A stretch of 64,000 nt of DNA from Pempheris klunzingeri (taxonomy: Eukaryota; Chordata; Actinopteri; Acropomatiformes; Pempheridae). Location: assembly GCF_042242105.1 (NCBI RefSeq), contig NC_092019.1, positions 18,087,328 to 18,151,327 on the forward strand, given 5' to 3'. The notes beneath the pieces are model-generated. The model ran no database searches. It was not told the DNA's origin and saw only the letters and a list, made by a program, of their open reading frames with translations. Numbering within the stretch: position 1 is the stretch's first letter; each line of letters begins with the position of its first letter. Both the position numbers and the translations under genes were made by a program. Of the stretch, positions 14,422 to 26,400 are shown piece after piece.

Positions 14422-14913
14422 CGGTGGTGGAAGAAGAAACACCTCTGCTTTAGTAGAAGTGACAAGTGCTAAGTGTAGAAATACTCTGTTACAAGCAGAA
14501 GTCATGCGTTCAAAATTTCACCTAAATATAAATGTAAAAAGCAGAATGGGCCATTAGTGTACATGAATATTATATATGTGAATATTATTATTGATTGAGT
14601 AATTGGTTTTCAACTACTGATGCATTCATGTGTCCATTATTTGAATGCTGCAAGGTGGGTTTTATTTTAATTGCTTAATGTACTTCTGGATAGCTTGTGG
14701 ATTTAAATGAAGTCTGAACTTATAGTAATTTATTTGTATTTTGTATCATGAGTCTGACTGCACATAACTAAAGGAGTGAGATAAATGTATTGGAGTAAAA
14801 AGTACAATGATCGCCTCTGTAAATGTAGAAAACGAAAATGCTCAAGTAAAGTACAAGCATCTCAAAATTGTAAATACAATACTTGGGTAATTGTACTTAG
14901 TTTCCATCCACTG
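14422..14913. mobile_element. hAT-like non-autonomous element, copy B
   Basis: Same family as copy A, in the same orientation: starts GGTGGTGGAAGAAGAAACACCT and ends TAATTGTACTTAGTTTCCATCCACTG, with AAGTAAAGTACAAGCATCTC near the 3' end. It lies about 130 bp upstream of the inferred tpi1 promoter. No coding capacity. Confidence 0.65.
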
Positions 14914-15224
14914 CTGATCCTACCCTGGTGCATCTATTGCATCTGTTAAGTCTGGTAACCAATGACAGGAATAGCACAGAAATGTAAATCAATAAGATCA
15001 CCCCAGCCTATTTAGACCTGATGTATTTCTGGACCTCGTTCTTGATTCGTTCTGGACATTTAAGCTCCGAGTGAATCCATTTTATTTCAATTATGAACGT
15101 GTTACAAAATAAATACACATTAATTTCTGTAACTGCATTGCTAACAACAACAACAACTGCAACGCCAGTCGAATGAATTGATCAGAGTATCGACTGGATG
15201 TGCAGCACGAGTGTGAACTGTAGC

Positions 15225-15420
15225 TGAGAGGCGGAACCCATGACGATCCACCATTTGATTGGCTGACACGACCAACGCCCCGCCCCTTTGTGTTTCCTGG
15301 TGTACTATGAAGCGCTCTGATTGGAGGTTATTCGGCCCAGTTTTCAATGCCCGACATGCACTGCGGTAAAATGTCGTTCTTACACAGATTTCGTTGACTT
15401 TTGAAGACATCACTGTTACT
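15225..15420. promoter_or_regulatory. Promoter-like block with two inverted CCAAT boxes and a GC box
   Basis: Two ATTGG sites (15258-15262 and 15320-15324) flank a GC box (CGCCCCGCCCC, about 15276-15286) in a locally GC-richer stretch. It is about 1 kb upstream of the tpi1 ATG and 2 kb upstream of the lpcat3 ATG, on the divergent side of both. No open frame with homology starts beside it. It could be an alternative promoter or an enhancer, or chance. Confidence 0.3.
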
Positions 15421-15790
15421 TTTTTCTTCATGTACACTTAATAGATAGTTGTTGTTGTTTCCCCTTCACTGACTTACTAAGTAGATCCGACTTGACACCA
15501 TAATAACAGGGTATGTCTTTGGTGTACTAGTCCTGCTTGGCTGCAGCTAAAGGGCAGGAATTGTTGCTCTTTAGTTATTTTTCCAGCAGGCTTTTCTTAA
15601 AGAGAAGCCCCCACAATATGTTAAACATCAATATTATACCGTCCAAGTGGAAGTATAGATCTCCTGACCTAATAAAGGAGAGTAATTGTTAGCCTTAATA
15701 ATTTCACGTAATGACAGATCGGTGAGTAAACCGGTGCATCCTACTGGAAGGCCCCCAGTCTCGATGCTGCAGCCCCCCCCCTCACATGTC

Positions 15791-15850
15791 ACTGCTCCAA
15801 CGCACCAGACTCATACAAGTGGGTCATTATCAGGTTTCTGCAGAGCTTCA
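15791..15850. mobile_element. Partial palindromic fish MITE, second copy
   Basis: It contains CTGCTCCAACGCACCAGACT followed by GGGTCATTATCAGGTTTCTG and CAGAGCTT, the left arm and centre of the same element as 3513-3657. The right arm is absent. Confidence 0.55.
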
Positions 15851-15939
15851 GCATAGAATGGACATGACCAAATAATACATGTGTTTAATTCATGGAGGCC
15901 TGATTTTGAGTTTAAAACTCTCTTTTATAAGATAAGATA

Positions 15940-16240
15940 AGATATTGATCTCCAGCTGAAATGCTATTATTGCAGCAGAACAAGTTTTAAGATTAAGAAT
16001 AAGATGCACCTTTACTCATCCCCCAAAATTAAAAATTACAATTAATTAAATAAAAATAAATAAATAAATAGAAATATACAAAATATAATGCCAATGTACA
16101 AAAAATACAAAATAAAAAATGTACAAGAATAAAATATAATGCAAATATACATATATATATTATTAGAAAATAAAAGAATAGCATAAATAATAAAATATAT
16201 CAAAAATAAAATAAGAAACAATAGAATAATATATAAAACT
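15940..16240. repeat. A-rich degenerate retroposon-like tract
   Basis: A segment with GATAAGATAAGAT and an ACCTTTACTCATCCCCCA block, reminiscent of fish LINE ends, runs into about 250 bp of AATAAATAAATA-type low-complexity sequence. Family assignment is uncertain. Confidence 0.35.
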
Positions 16241-16299
16241 ACACAAGAGCGTTTGGAGACAAAATGACAAGCAACAGTTATATATTTTATTCTAATACA

Positions 16300-17100
16300 T
16301 GAGACTGAGGGCTCGATGTGGCTCCTCTCCTCACAGCAGCTCTGAACAGCGGACCATCTGTCTCTGTGAGACGCTGGTCTGTCAACTGGTTAAAGTTTAG
16401 GATGGAGATGCCCAGCTGGAGGAGTAGCCATGGTTACTCCGAGCATCTGTATCATCAATGTAAACAGTGACCCTCCTCCTGGATGGAGGATGGAGGAACC
16501 AGGGGGAAGAGTAGGTGGGGACCTCTGATCCACCTCTGCTCAGTCAGCCTCCACTCGTTTGAGTTCATATCTTCTGGCTACTATTTGGTGTTTACTTTAA
16601 CATCCATTTAAGTCATATATTTTAGAAAGAAAGAGCTCCAAACCAACTGTAAACAGCTGTTTTTACACGTCTCCTGCTGATTTTGAGTGAGCGAGTTAAT
16701 GCTCTGATTAATAAATGTAGATAAATGATGCTTTGTTTAAAGACGGCTTTGCTCAGTGTTGTTTAGTTTGAACATCCATCACCCAGATGTTGTCCACTGT
16801 GCTTCAGGCTCTGTGGACCTTTGATGTTGTTTTTTCTCTCCCACTGACCGCCTCAGCAGCACCCTGTGCTCCAGGACCTCCTGGTTTACAAATTAAGCTC
16901 TGAATATAACCATCCATCAATCCCCGTGGTTTCTGATTAAACGTTTTAGTGAGGCTATAACTGAAAATTAACTCTGCATGTGATTTTTGGCAGTACCAGC
17001 AGCTGTATATGTTTTATAACATGTCTGGAGGAAGGCTGTTCCTATGAGACACCACATGGGGGCGCACTTACACTAGAGGGTTAATAACCACACACCATCA
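16300..17100. other. Non-coding stretch between the repeats and the lpcat3 promoter
   Basis: No coding gene is visible. Parts of 16300-17060 read like an ancient dispersed fish repeat, but I could not find its ends, so no repeat is called. Confidence 0.3.
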
Positions 17101-17125
17101 TGCACTAGTTAACCGGCTCTCTCCA

Positions 17126-17182
17126 CACACACGCACGCACGCACGCACGCTCACTCACACACACACACAGGCGCGCGCGCAC
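17126..17182. repeat. Alternating purine-pyrimidine microsatellite cluster
   Basis: ACGC units, then ACAC units, then GCGCGCGC follow in direct succession. Such alternating tracts can adopt Z-DNA. The cluster lies about 250 bp upstream of the lpcat3 start codon. Confidence 0.85.
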
Positions 17183-17219
17183 ACAGTTATCCTACCTGTA
17201 CTGTCCCGGCAGAGGAGTG

Positions 17220-17431
17220 GTGAAGAGGGCCGAGCCGGGCGGGAGGGGAGGTGGGAGGAGAGTCACACGGTTTAACTTAGTAGGAGGCTGAGCCGAGAAG
17301 GGCCTTTAAAAAGCGGAGTGTGTGTGGTGTGTGTGCGGTGTGTGTGTGTGTGTGTGTATATGTGGATGTGTGCCGTGAGTCAGTAGAGTTCACTGAACCG
17401 TCGCGAAGAGACGTTTCCGCCCACAAGAAAG
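17220..17431 (+). promoter_or_regulatory. lpcat3: lpcat3 core promoter and 5' UTR region
   Basis: A GC-rich segment (GGGCGGGAGGGGAGGTGGG) is followed by a TATA-like CTTTAAAAAG (about 17302-17311) and then a GT-rich 5' leader up to the ATG. Transcription start is inferred to lie near 17335. Not confirmed by transcripts. Confidence 0.4.
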
Positions 17432-17439
17432 ATGGCGGC
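17429..17439 (+). promoter_or_regulatory. lpcat3: YY1-type motif overlapping the lpcat3 start codon
   Basis: The sequence AAGATGGCGGC matches the well-known YY1 downstream element found at the start codons of many vertebrate housekeeping genes. The ATG at 17432-17434 is the predicted lpcat3 initiator. Confidence 0.55.
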
Positions 17440-20400
17440 TCCCTTGCTGGAGAATCTGTCGGAGTCCTTAGGTTCCCCGGAGCCAGCGGTCCGACTCATT
17501 TTATCTATTTTAATCGGTGAGTTGAATCTGTTACGGTGATTTTCTGGTAGCTAGCAGACCTGACAGTCTTCCCGGTGGCAGCTTTGGGCTGCTGTGCTGC
17601 ATTTCTGAGTGTAATTGTTAAACTCAGTGCTAACAAAACGCTCAGTCAGGGACCAACTGTGACACAGCTACAGGCTGTACACCGGTTGTTTTGGTACACT
17701 GCTGTGTACACAGCTAAATAAGAATCCGGATAAATCTGTCACGGGCTTCCCAGAACCGGCAGATTAATTTGCAGAGAGCCTTTGATTAAATGGCACACAC
17801 CCTCAGACGTCCAAGTGGACATAAACATCAGGACCAGCGGCTAAACGGTGGCAGTGAACTGACATGATGACTAATGTGGTGCCAAGTATCGTTTATTAAC
17901 GTCAGTGTCAACTTCAGGTTGGACTATTTAACAAGCTGGACAATTGGGTCAAGTAAGATGGGCAGCGACGAAAAGCAGGCAACTAAAAATGAGCTCCTGT
18001 GGTTTGATGAAATTGTTTGTGGGCTGGTGGACATAAGGAAAATAAAAGCCCCAGTGTTAGTGGGGGAGGGACATGCTTTGACAAGGAGAGTGAGCACATG
18101 CTGCCAAAATATGTCCCTCAACCCTCCTTTTTCACCCAGTAGAGTAAAGTGGAGGCAAGGTCGAGATTTACTCTGACTTGTCATCAGTAAGTTTGCCTCA
18201 ACTTCTGCTGTGACATGTAGGCTGTGTCATGTAGCACTACTCTAGAGTAGGTGTGTGTGTGTGTGTGTGTGCATGGGGTGGGGTGGGGGAGGGCGTCCTC
18301 CATGCTGTCCTCTCTGAACTTTACTCTGACACATGGACACGTCTGTTTCTCTCACACCACCAACACGTTAGACTGAACGTGGCCCTTCAGTTCAGACTTT
18401 GGTAGGCTAATGCCTGAAGCCCTTCCGTCAGCCTGTTGCGTTCACTATATCCCGGTGTTGCCCAATGTGTCTTTCATAACACTGTGGCCGTATAGGAACT
18501 GCCTTGCACCAACACATTGGGGCCATAACAGAGGCTCCTATGATTTAGGCCTTGGTCAACCAACTGCTTTGCAAAACTGACTACATAATAAAGCACAGTG
18601 TGGGATCTGATATTTGATACCAGATCCATACTTGTTCGCTCTGTCTACTGAAAGTGCATCATTAAAGCTACCAAAAAAAGAAGCCTGTGAGGCCACAAGT
18701 GACTCAGTTGATTAACCCTACAGGCGCTCTGTATCTGATTTATTGGATTGTGAACGTTTTTAAGGGATAAGACTGTTGTTATTCTATATTTCTCTAATGT
18801 TAATCTGCCTCTCAAGGCCTCTTTAGAAATGTTTTCACTTACTCTGACAAACAGCAGGGCACTGAAAGCAAACGTTACCCAAGCAGGAGCAAATAATGTC
18901 TTTTCAGACAAATATTAATTCACTGGTGTTAATATGCACTAGTGGATATTGATGGCAGCAGGGTGGTGCATGTGTGGTCGGCTCAAAATAAACTACAGTG
19001 CCAATCTTCACTGTTACCGTGTCACCTAATGCGACAGTGTGGCCCATTGATTGTTTGGACAGCAATGGAGGTCAATGGCAAAGGGGAATAAAATATATCA
19101 GGCTTTGGCTGCACCAAGAATACTTTCATTCAATGAAATATTACTGTTTTTTCAATGATATTTGCTGACAATAAGATACAGAATTTCCTTTTAAAAGAAG
19201 CCAGTTGAAGCATATGGAAATTTGAATGTTGCATAAAATATCAAATGAAGCTGATATTTCTATTTGGCTGCATCCAAGTTGCCGCAGTGCTCGTGAATGT
19301 ACCTTCCCCACCTGGATATCCACTGAGTTAATTCAAATGTTGGTCCGTTTGGCCACTCAGTTACATTATACTGTGGGTCATACTTTCAATTAATTTTTTC
19401 ACTTCAGGGTCACATCAGTCTGAGAAAGAGGGTGTTTACATTTCAGATATTTACATGTACACAAGCACAAATATCAATGAATAATCTCATTGCGATAAGT
19501 CAAAATCTGAACAAGAACATGTTGAACTGGTTGACCCTATTTTAAAATGTGATTTTCCACGATCACCAGTGTGTGTTTGTCCTACTTAGGGCAGTTATCT
19601 TTCTCCTTTCTCATTTGCACTAATGGTACTAATGTGTTGCTGTGTGCGTACGTTTTTACCACAAGGTCAGAGTTGTTAATATCAGAAGGCGTCAGCTACA
19701 CCTCTATTAGCTGTTATGAGGAAATGCAGCGTAGCTCCATTAACAGTTTTTCCCCCTACATTTCTGTGTGTGTGTCCTGCAGGGTATCCCTGTGCTCTGG
19801 TGTACCGGCGGTTCTTGTTCTACCAGCCTGCCACAGTTATTCACCTGTTCCACACGTTCTCTGGACTGGCTCTAGCAGCCTTCAACTTTGGTGAGATGAA
19901 AAGGGAATTCACAGGCCTCTCTTATAATTAAGCTGTAAAAAAAAAAAAAAACTAGCAACAATTTGAACTCTGTGCTGCTTCTGGTGATAGCCACTACTGC
20001 TAGTTGCCCAAAAGTCCACACACTACCTTTAATTTACTCAAACAGCAAATGTTGACGTTGTCTGTTAGCATCAGCTACAAACTCCTGCCTGAAGCAAAGT
20101 TCAGTCCTAAACAAGTCATAATTTATCTTTCACCAAACTTGGTCCCCTTTAGAAAATTAAACCGAGTATCAGTACAATAAATCTAAAGCGGTAACTTTTA
20201 AAAAAGATATTCATACCTTTGAAATAAGATTTGTGTTTCCTGAGCTGAATGTTTTGCACGATGCTGTCTGTGACAGTCCCAGTCCCTCTTTCTTTTTGTC
20301 TGCTAGTCTCTGCTGCCAAAAACACTTTTCGCCGCTGCTCGTAAAATGATTGGCTGCTGTCAGATTGACTCAAAGCAAATCAAAGCAAAAATGAATGTGC

Positions 20401-23400
20401 TCGGGAAAATGAGCAATTCTCTGCACACTTTTGGAATAACATTTTAGCCTTTGGGCTTGGGGAGATTTATTTCTATAAACATCTACGAATTGATTGTTCA
20501 TGGACTGAACAATTGCAAACTAAAGGGAATCCCAGAAGCAGCAGAATATAATTTTTAAATCAAATATTTGGTGACAAACTGTAACACCTGGAGGAAACAC
20601 TGGTCTGTTTAGCGTGGAGCATAATGGCTTTTGGGTGTCAAGTTTAAGAGACATTTTCATGTGGTTGAATCATCCAATGTGTTGACTCATTTCTGGGTCG
20701 ATGAGGAAGTAAACGTGGTGCTCTGAACTATGCCAGCAGGTTTGACAACTGGAGATTTATATGCAAATGTCATTTTTGTCCATGTAGCTCAGACTGTCTT
20801 TCTGTGCAACTTAATATATGGTCTATTAAGTACACTGAGGGCTGCCTCTAACGATTAGTTTCATCATTGATTAATCTGCCGATTCTTTTCTTGCTTAATC
20901 AATTTGGTGCTTGGTCCGTAAAATGTTAGAAAATAATGAAAAATGCTCATCAACTTCAACAAGAGCCAGAGGTGATGTTTTCACATTGTTTGTTTTGTCC
21001 AACCAACAGTTCAAAACCAAAGATTTTTAGAGCAATTAAAGCAACTGTTTTGATAACAAATTCCTCTTTTAGTAATTTTCCAAGCAAAGAAGCAGAACAT
21101 TTGCTTGTTTCAGCAGTTTTGGACTGTTTGTTGATTAAAACAAGTAATCTGAATAGATTTCCTCGGACTGTGGTAAATTATAACGGGCATATTTCACTGT
21201 TTTCTGACAGTTCATAGACAAAATGAATTAGATAAATCAATTAATTTGCTGATTATTATCTAGCTTAATTGATGATGAAAATAATCAATAGTGACAGCTC
21301 TACATTTTCTATAATTCAGTTTAGGATCAGGGAGAACTGAGAAAACCAGCAGATATTCACGCATCAGAAGAAAATATTCTCCAAAGAGAAGAGGAAACCA
21401 CTGAATTTCCTGTAGCGTTGCTTAAACATGACCTATGATAGTCAATTGAGTTCATAATGGAGCTTTGTCATGGATGACGGTGGCATGCTGGAGTAAACAC
21501 AAACTGTTAACATTGATCTTTTGTCTTCTCTCTACTCTTTTGTGGCTGCACTTGGATTTTACAGCAGGTCTGTTGCTTTATCTTCCTCCTTGTGGAACAC
21601 ATTCGCTTCCAACCATCTCTGAAAGCTCATTTCAAGTCCAATGTGTATCGTAGATTTGCTTTGTTGTTCTCTCTCCATCTCTGCCAGTACTGAGCTGTGG
21701 AGGAAAAATGCTGTTGTCATGTCCAGTCCTACAGGTCACACTTGACTGCACTCACCATCATCAACAACCCCCCCCCCCCTCTGTCCGTCTCTTTCCCAGG
21801 CTCTCAGCTCTATCACTCCGCAGTATGCATCCTTGTCCAATTCCTGATGCTGAGGCTCATGGGAAGGACGGTAACAACTGTCCTGAGCAGCTTTACCTTT
21901 CAAATGGTGAGGTATCCCAGTGCCTCCTCTCCCCCGTTTCCACACGTCCAGCCTTACTTTATAGCATTAGCTCCCTTTTGTCCACCCTCACACTTATACC
22001 GCAGTGGCTCTGGTGCTGCCTGCCAGTTCGTCTGCACAGTCCAGTATCTGATTTCTGCATCTGCATTCTTTGATTTCCTTTAAACGCTTTGTTTATGCTT
22101 GCGTGCTGTTACTCTCGTGTATTCAAAGGGCCACTTGTAACTAAGGCTAATAATCTTGAGATGTAGTCACATGGTTCCTGTGGGAATGCTGGAGCCTTTA
22201 TTTTTGCACGCTCTTGCATTTATTGCTGACACTTAAACCAGTCATATGCTAATGAAACCACATTTTTAAATGGAAATATGCCCACTTCAGTTTTTTTTAC
22301 CTTCACACATCCTCTGATTTGTGTTGGCGATTTCCTTCCCTTCAGTCTTTTCTCCTGAAGTCACATAGGACTGTGATGCACATCCTCTTAGAGTTGTTTG
22401 ATAATGCAGAGTTTTGCTCACCGGATGTCTCTTCTGTCCTCCTGTAGCTTTACCTGCTGGCAGGGTATTACTACACAGCGACGGAGGAGTATGACATCAA
22501 ATGGACTATGCCTCACTGCGTACTCACGCTCAAACTCGTTGGTGAGTTGGCCAAAGCTCTCCTTACCCTGCTCCGCTCGACAAGCCCAGTTCTTTCAGAA
22601 AAGCAGATGTTTTCTCATCGTGTTTGATTTGATATCTTCCCGTTGCTGTTGTTGCAATCTCCCTCTGTACTCAAGTGAATGATTAACACACTGATAAACT
22701 GCTCACATGGCCTATGCATGCTTTAAGATGTTCATTGAAATGATCATGACAACTTTAGTCGCTCTAACATAGTTTCTGACACCAGTTGCCTTTTCTGATT
22801 ACAGGTTTGTCATTTGATTACTATGACGGCGGGAAGGAACCAGTGAGTTGGTTGATCTCTCTTGCATTTGCCTGCTTGAGCATGCGTCAATATGTTGATG
22901 TTGTTGTCTGTCTGGGATTGTTTTGCTCATTGTGTATGTCTGTTAGTTCCTGTTAGTCCCCCCCCCCCCCCAAAAAAAAAAAAAATTCTGTCATGTATGA
23001 AAGAGACGTAGCTGAAGTTTTTGATATTTGATAGTTTTCACCACCAACAAGTAGATGATCGCTGTGCACCAATGTGCAGCAAGGAGCTGGTACAGTCATA
23101 CAGTGATAAGTAAATCTAGTATTAACATTAGGTCCTCAGCACAACAAAGACCCAAACAAACACCATATGAGAAAAGTGATCTTTGCACACCTGTGGGACT
23201 GTTTTCATTATTGACTAATCAGCCACTTATTTTCTCATTTAATCAGTCAATTGTTTGCTCTGTAGAATATTAGAAAATAGTGAAAAGTGCTCATTACAGT
23301 TTCCCTGGAGGCCAAGACAAGTGAGATTGTTTGGTTTGTCCAGCCAAGTTTACTGTCACTGAAAACTGCAGATCTTCACATTTCAGAAGCTGGAAACAGA

Positions 23401-26400
23401 GAATTTGTGCTTGAAGAAATACTTTCAAAATCAGAATTGTTGACAGTTGGTTTTTTGTCCCTTAAGTAATCAATTAATAGACTAATCATCTCAGCTCTAC
23501 ATGTGTCAATTCAATCAGGTGTGCAGGAGAATAAGTGAATAGCTGTGTAGGAGTGGAAACGTAGCTTTTCCCATTAATGAACAGCATGTGGGAGCAGATT
23601 TAATTTAGTTTGACTCAAACAGAGACCATCACAAGATTACTCTAAATACTGTGTTACTCCAAAGCAAACAATACTATCTTACAACTCAGAAGAAGGTTAT
23701 CTGACACCCCAGGCAAGCTCAAAGGAAGGATTGGGGAAAGGGTTTGACCACTGGATGCATATCTTCCCACTGAACTACCAAAAAGTGTGAAGATAAATCA
23801 ACCAAAAAAAAATTTTGAAAAATAAGATTACCAAAGCAATGATGAGATAACTGCAACACCCAAAATGTGCTTTGAGCTGTAGAGCAGATACATCAAAGGG
23901 CAAAGAAGTGGCAGCAGATGTTTAGAGGGGGCGGGTGATAAAATCGTCCGTCATATCATGTGTAATAATGTATCACAACATCAGAATATTTCATGATGCA
24001 GCCAATTTTATAAAAGATCGATTGAGACTGTAACTAGATACTAGATACTAGATGAGTGGATTTTTTTGGCTAATCCAATACTGGGTCTAATTTTGGACTC
24101 CTGACAATTATGTTATTTTATCACATCGATGCACAAGATGTTGATTTGCAGCATTATCCTCAATGACACAATACAACCTATGATATTGAAGAGCAAACGT
24201 ATAAACGTGGAAATCTGTAAAATCACTGTTGCCAAAGTGTTTCAAATGCCAAGGGTCATTCTTTAGTGCACAGTTTACAGCCTGCAGTTAAATGCCAGTA
24301 TTAAGTCTTATTGAGTTTGTGGTCAGTCTAGGTTGTGGTCAAATTCTAAATGAATCCTATGTAACCAGATACATCCTGAGCTCATCAGCGTGCTTTTAAA
24401 ATGACTTCTCTGCCCTTTCCTGTTCTCCTCCTCCACTCCCCTCATCCCTCTTTCCTGTCCTGATCCTTCTTCTCCCTTATTTTTCATCGTCTTCTTCCTC
24501 TCACATCCTTAAACTCCAGTCCCAGCTGAGTGCAGAACAGAAGAAGGCAGCTCTGCCGTCTGCCCCCTCTCTGCTGGAGGTGTACGGCTTTTCCTACTTC
24601 TACGGAGGCTTCCTGGTGGGGCCCCAGTTTACACTGCGCAGCTACCAGAGGCTGGTAGCAGGGGAGCTCACCGACTGTCCTGGAAATCCTCCAAACAGGT
24701 AAAAGATTCAGAAAAGGAAGAGCAATGAAAAGAAATGATGGGCTCAAAGACTGTCTATGCAGTGACGCAGCTCTGCAGTTAACATCATTGCCATCTCATG
24801 TTGTGTCTGTCTCTTACAGCATTATACCAGCTATGAAGAGGTTTGCTCTAGGCTTCCTCTGCCTGGTGATGTATGCAATATTTAGTCCCTATTACTCAGA
24901 CAGCTACTTCTTAACAGATGAGTATGAGGTGAGAATGACAATATATTCAAAAATAATCACTGCATGTGCTTAATGCTTTTCAATGCAAGAGTTTCAGGAT
25001 GTCTTTCTCATTGGCCAAATAATAAAACTGTGTCCTTTCCAACAGGCCCAGCCCTTCTGGTATCGCTGTGTGTTTATACTGCTGTGGGCTAAAGTCATTT
25101 TATATAAATATGTCAGCTGTTGGGTTATAGCGGTAAGTAGCCTCTTAATCTGCAAACATGTGCAAGAAAAATGCAGTTTTGTCTTCATAGCAAACAGCCT
25201 ACTGATTCGGTGCCCAACATAAACCTGACTTATATTAAGCTGTATTTGCATACTCTACCCGGCTTAACACTTGCTGTGAGAGAGCACACAGTAAAACTTT
25301 CATACCTTAACACACAGTCGTGCCTAAATAATTAGTTTTTTAATGGCACACCCACTCCAGAGTAACAGCCCAGTCGATCGGGTTTTTGTGCTTCACAGCG
25401 TGATCTTACATGAGCAAACGACGAAGATGATGTGTGTTTTGTATGTTGCAGGAGGGTGTATGTATATTATCTGGACTGGGCTACAATGGCGTAGTGGATG
25501 GTAAACACCAGTGGGACGCCTGTGCCAACATGAAGGTGTGGCTCTTTGAGACCACGCCGCTCTTTGGGGGAACCATCTCCTCCTTCAACATCAACACAAA
25601 CGCCTGGGCTGCCAGGTCAGTATTGAGCCACAAATCTGTGACGCTCTCCAGCTTGTATTCAAAGTGGTGTCGTAAACGTTAAGTATTTACTCAGATGATA
25701 ACAGCGGAGTAGAGGGGATGACAGTTCAATCCACTATGCACATGTGGCAATGTTTTACAAAGAGGGCCTCACGGGTTTGTTTTAACACCAGAACAACCAT
25801 GACGGGGAGGGTGCGTGCATCCTGGGAGGGGTTTAAAAGTTTGCACTTTTCAGACAATTAAAGGCACTTTTGCAGCAGCAGCGTATGACTTCATTTGGTG
25901 ATGACCGCAGTGAGCAAAGAAATTTATTGAACATAGAGTTTATTACATGGTCCATTTGAGCTGAATGCATTAGCTACCACAGCTCACTTTCTATCATCCA
26001 AAACTGCATGCGACACAGAGAGGGGAGGAGGAAGAGTGACACCTCTCCAAAATGGAAATGAAAATTCTCTCAATGGGTAACTTTATAAGATATAGGTGAG
26101 TTTATGATACTGGTGGGGAGCTCTGGTGTCCTTGCTAGATAAAATACAGACTTAACACATACAATGCTCTCATTGTCTGACCCACAAAGAAATGTCTATT
26201 TATAGTCACATACGAGCCCACATCTGAGTTATAATTCTCTCAGCACACATTTAAGGAGTTCAGGAGTTAAGTTTGATGTTGTATGTATTGAGCCTTCTTC
26301 CTCTGGCTGGATAGAACTATGAACATTAAAGGGGGGGTCAGTTTGCGTCTGAAACTGCTACTGGAGTTTGTCTGTGGAATAGGAACAGGAATGGCCACAC

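Noticed and set aside
16300-17060. Possible full-length ancient transposon
   Set aside because: Parts feel familiar from other fish genomes, but neither ends, target duplication nor coding traces could be identified.
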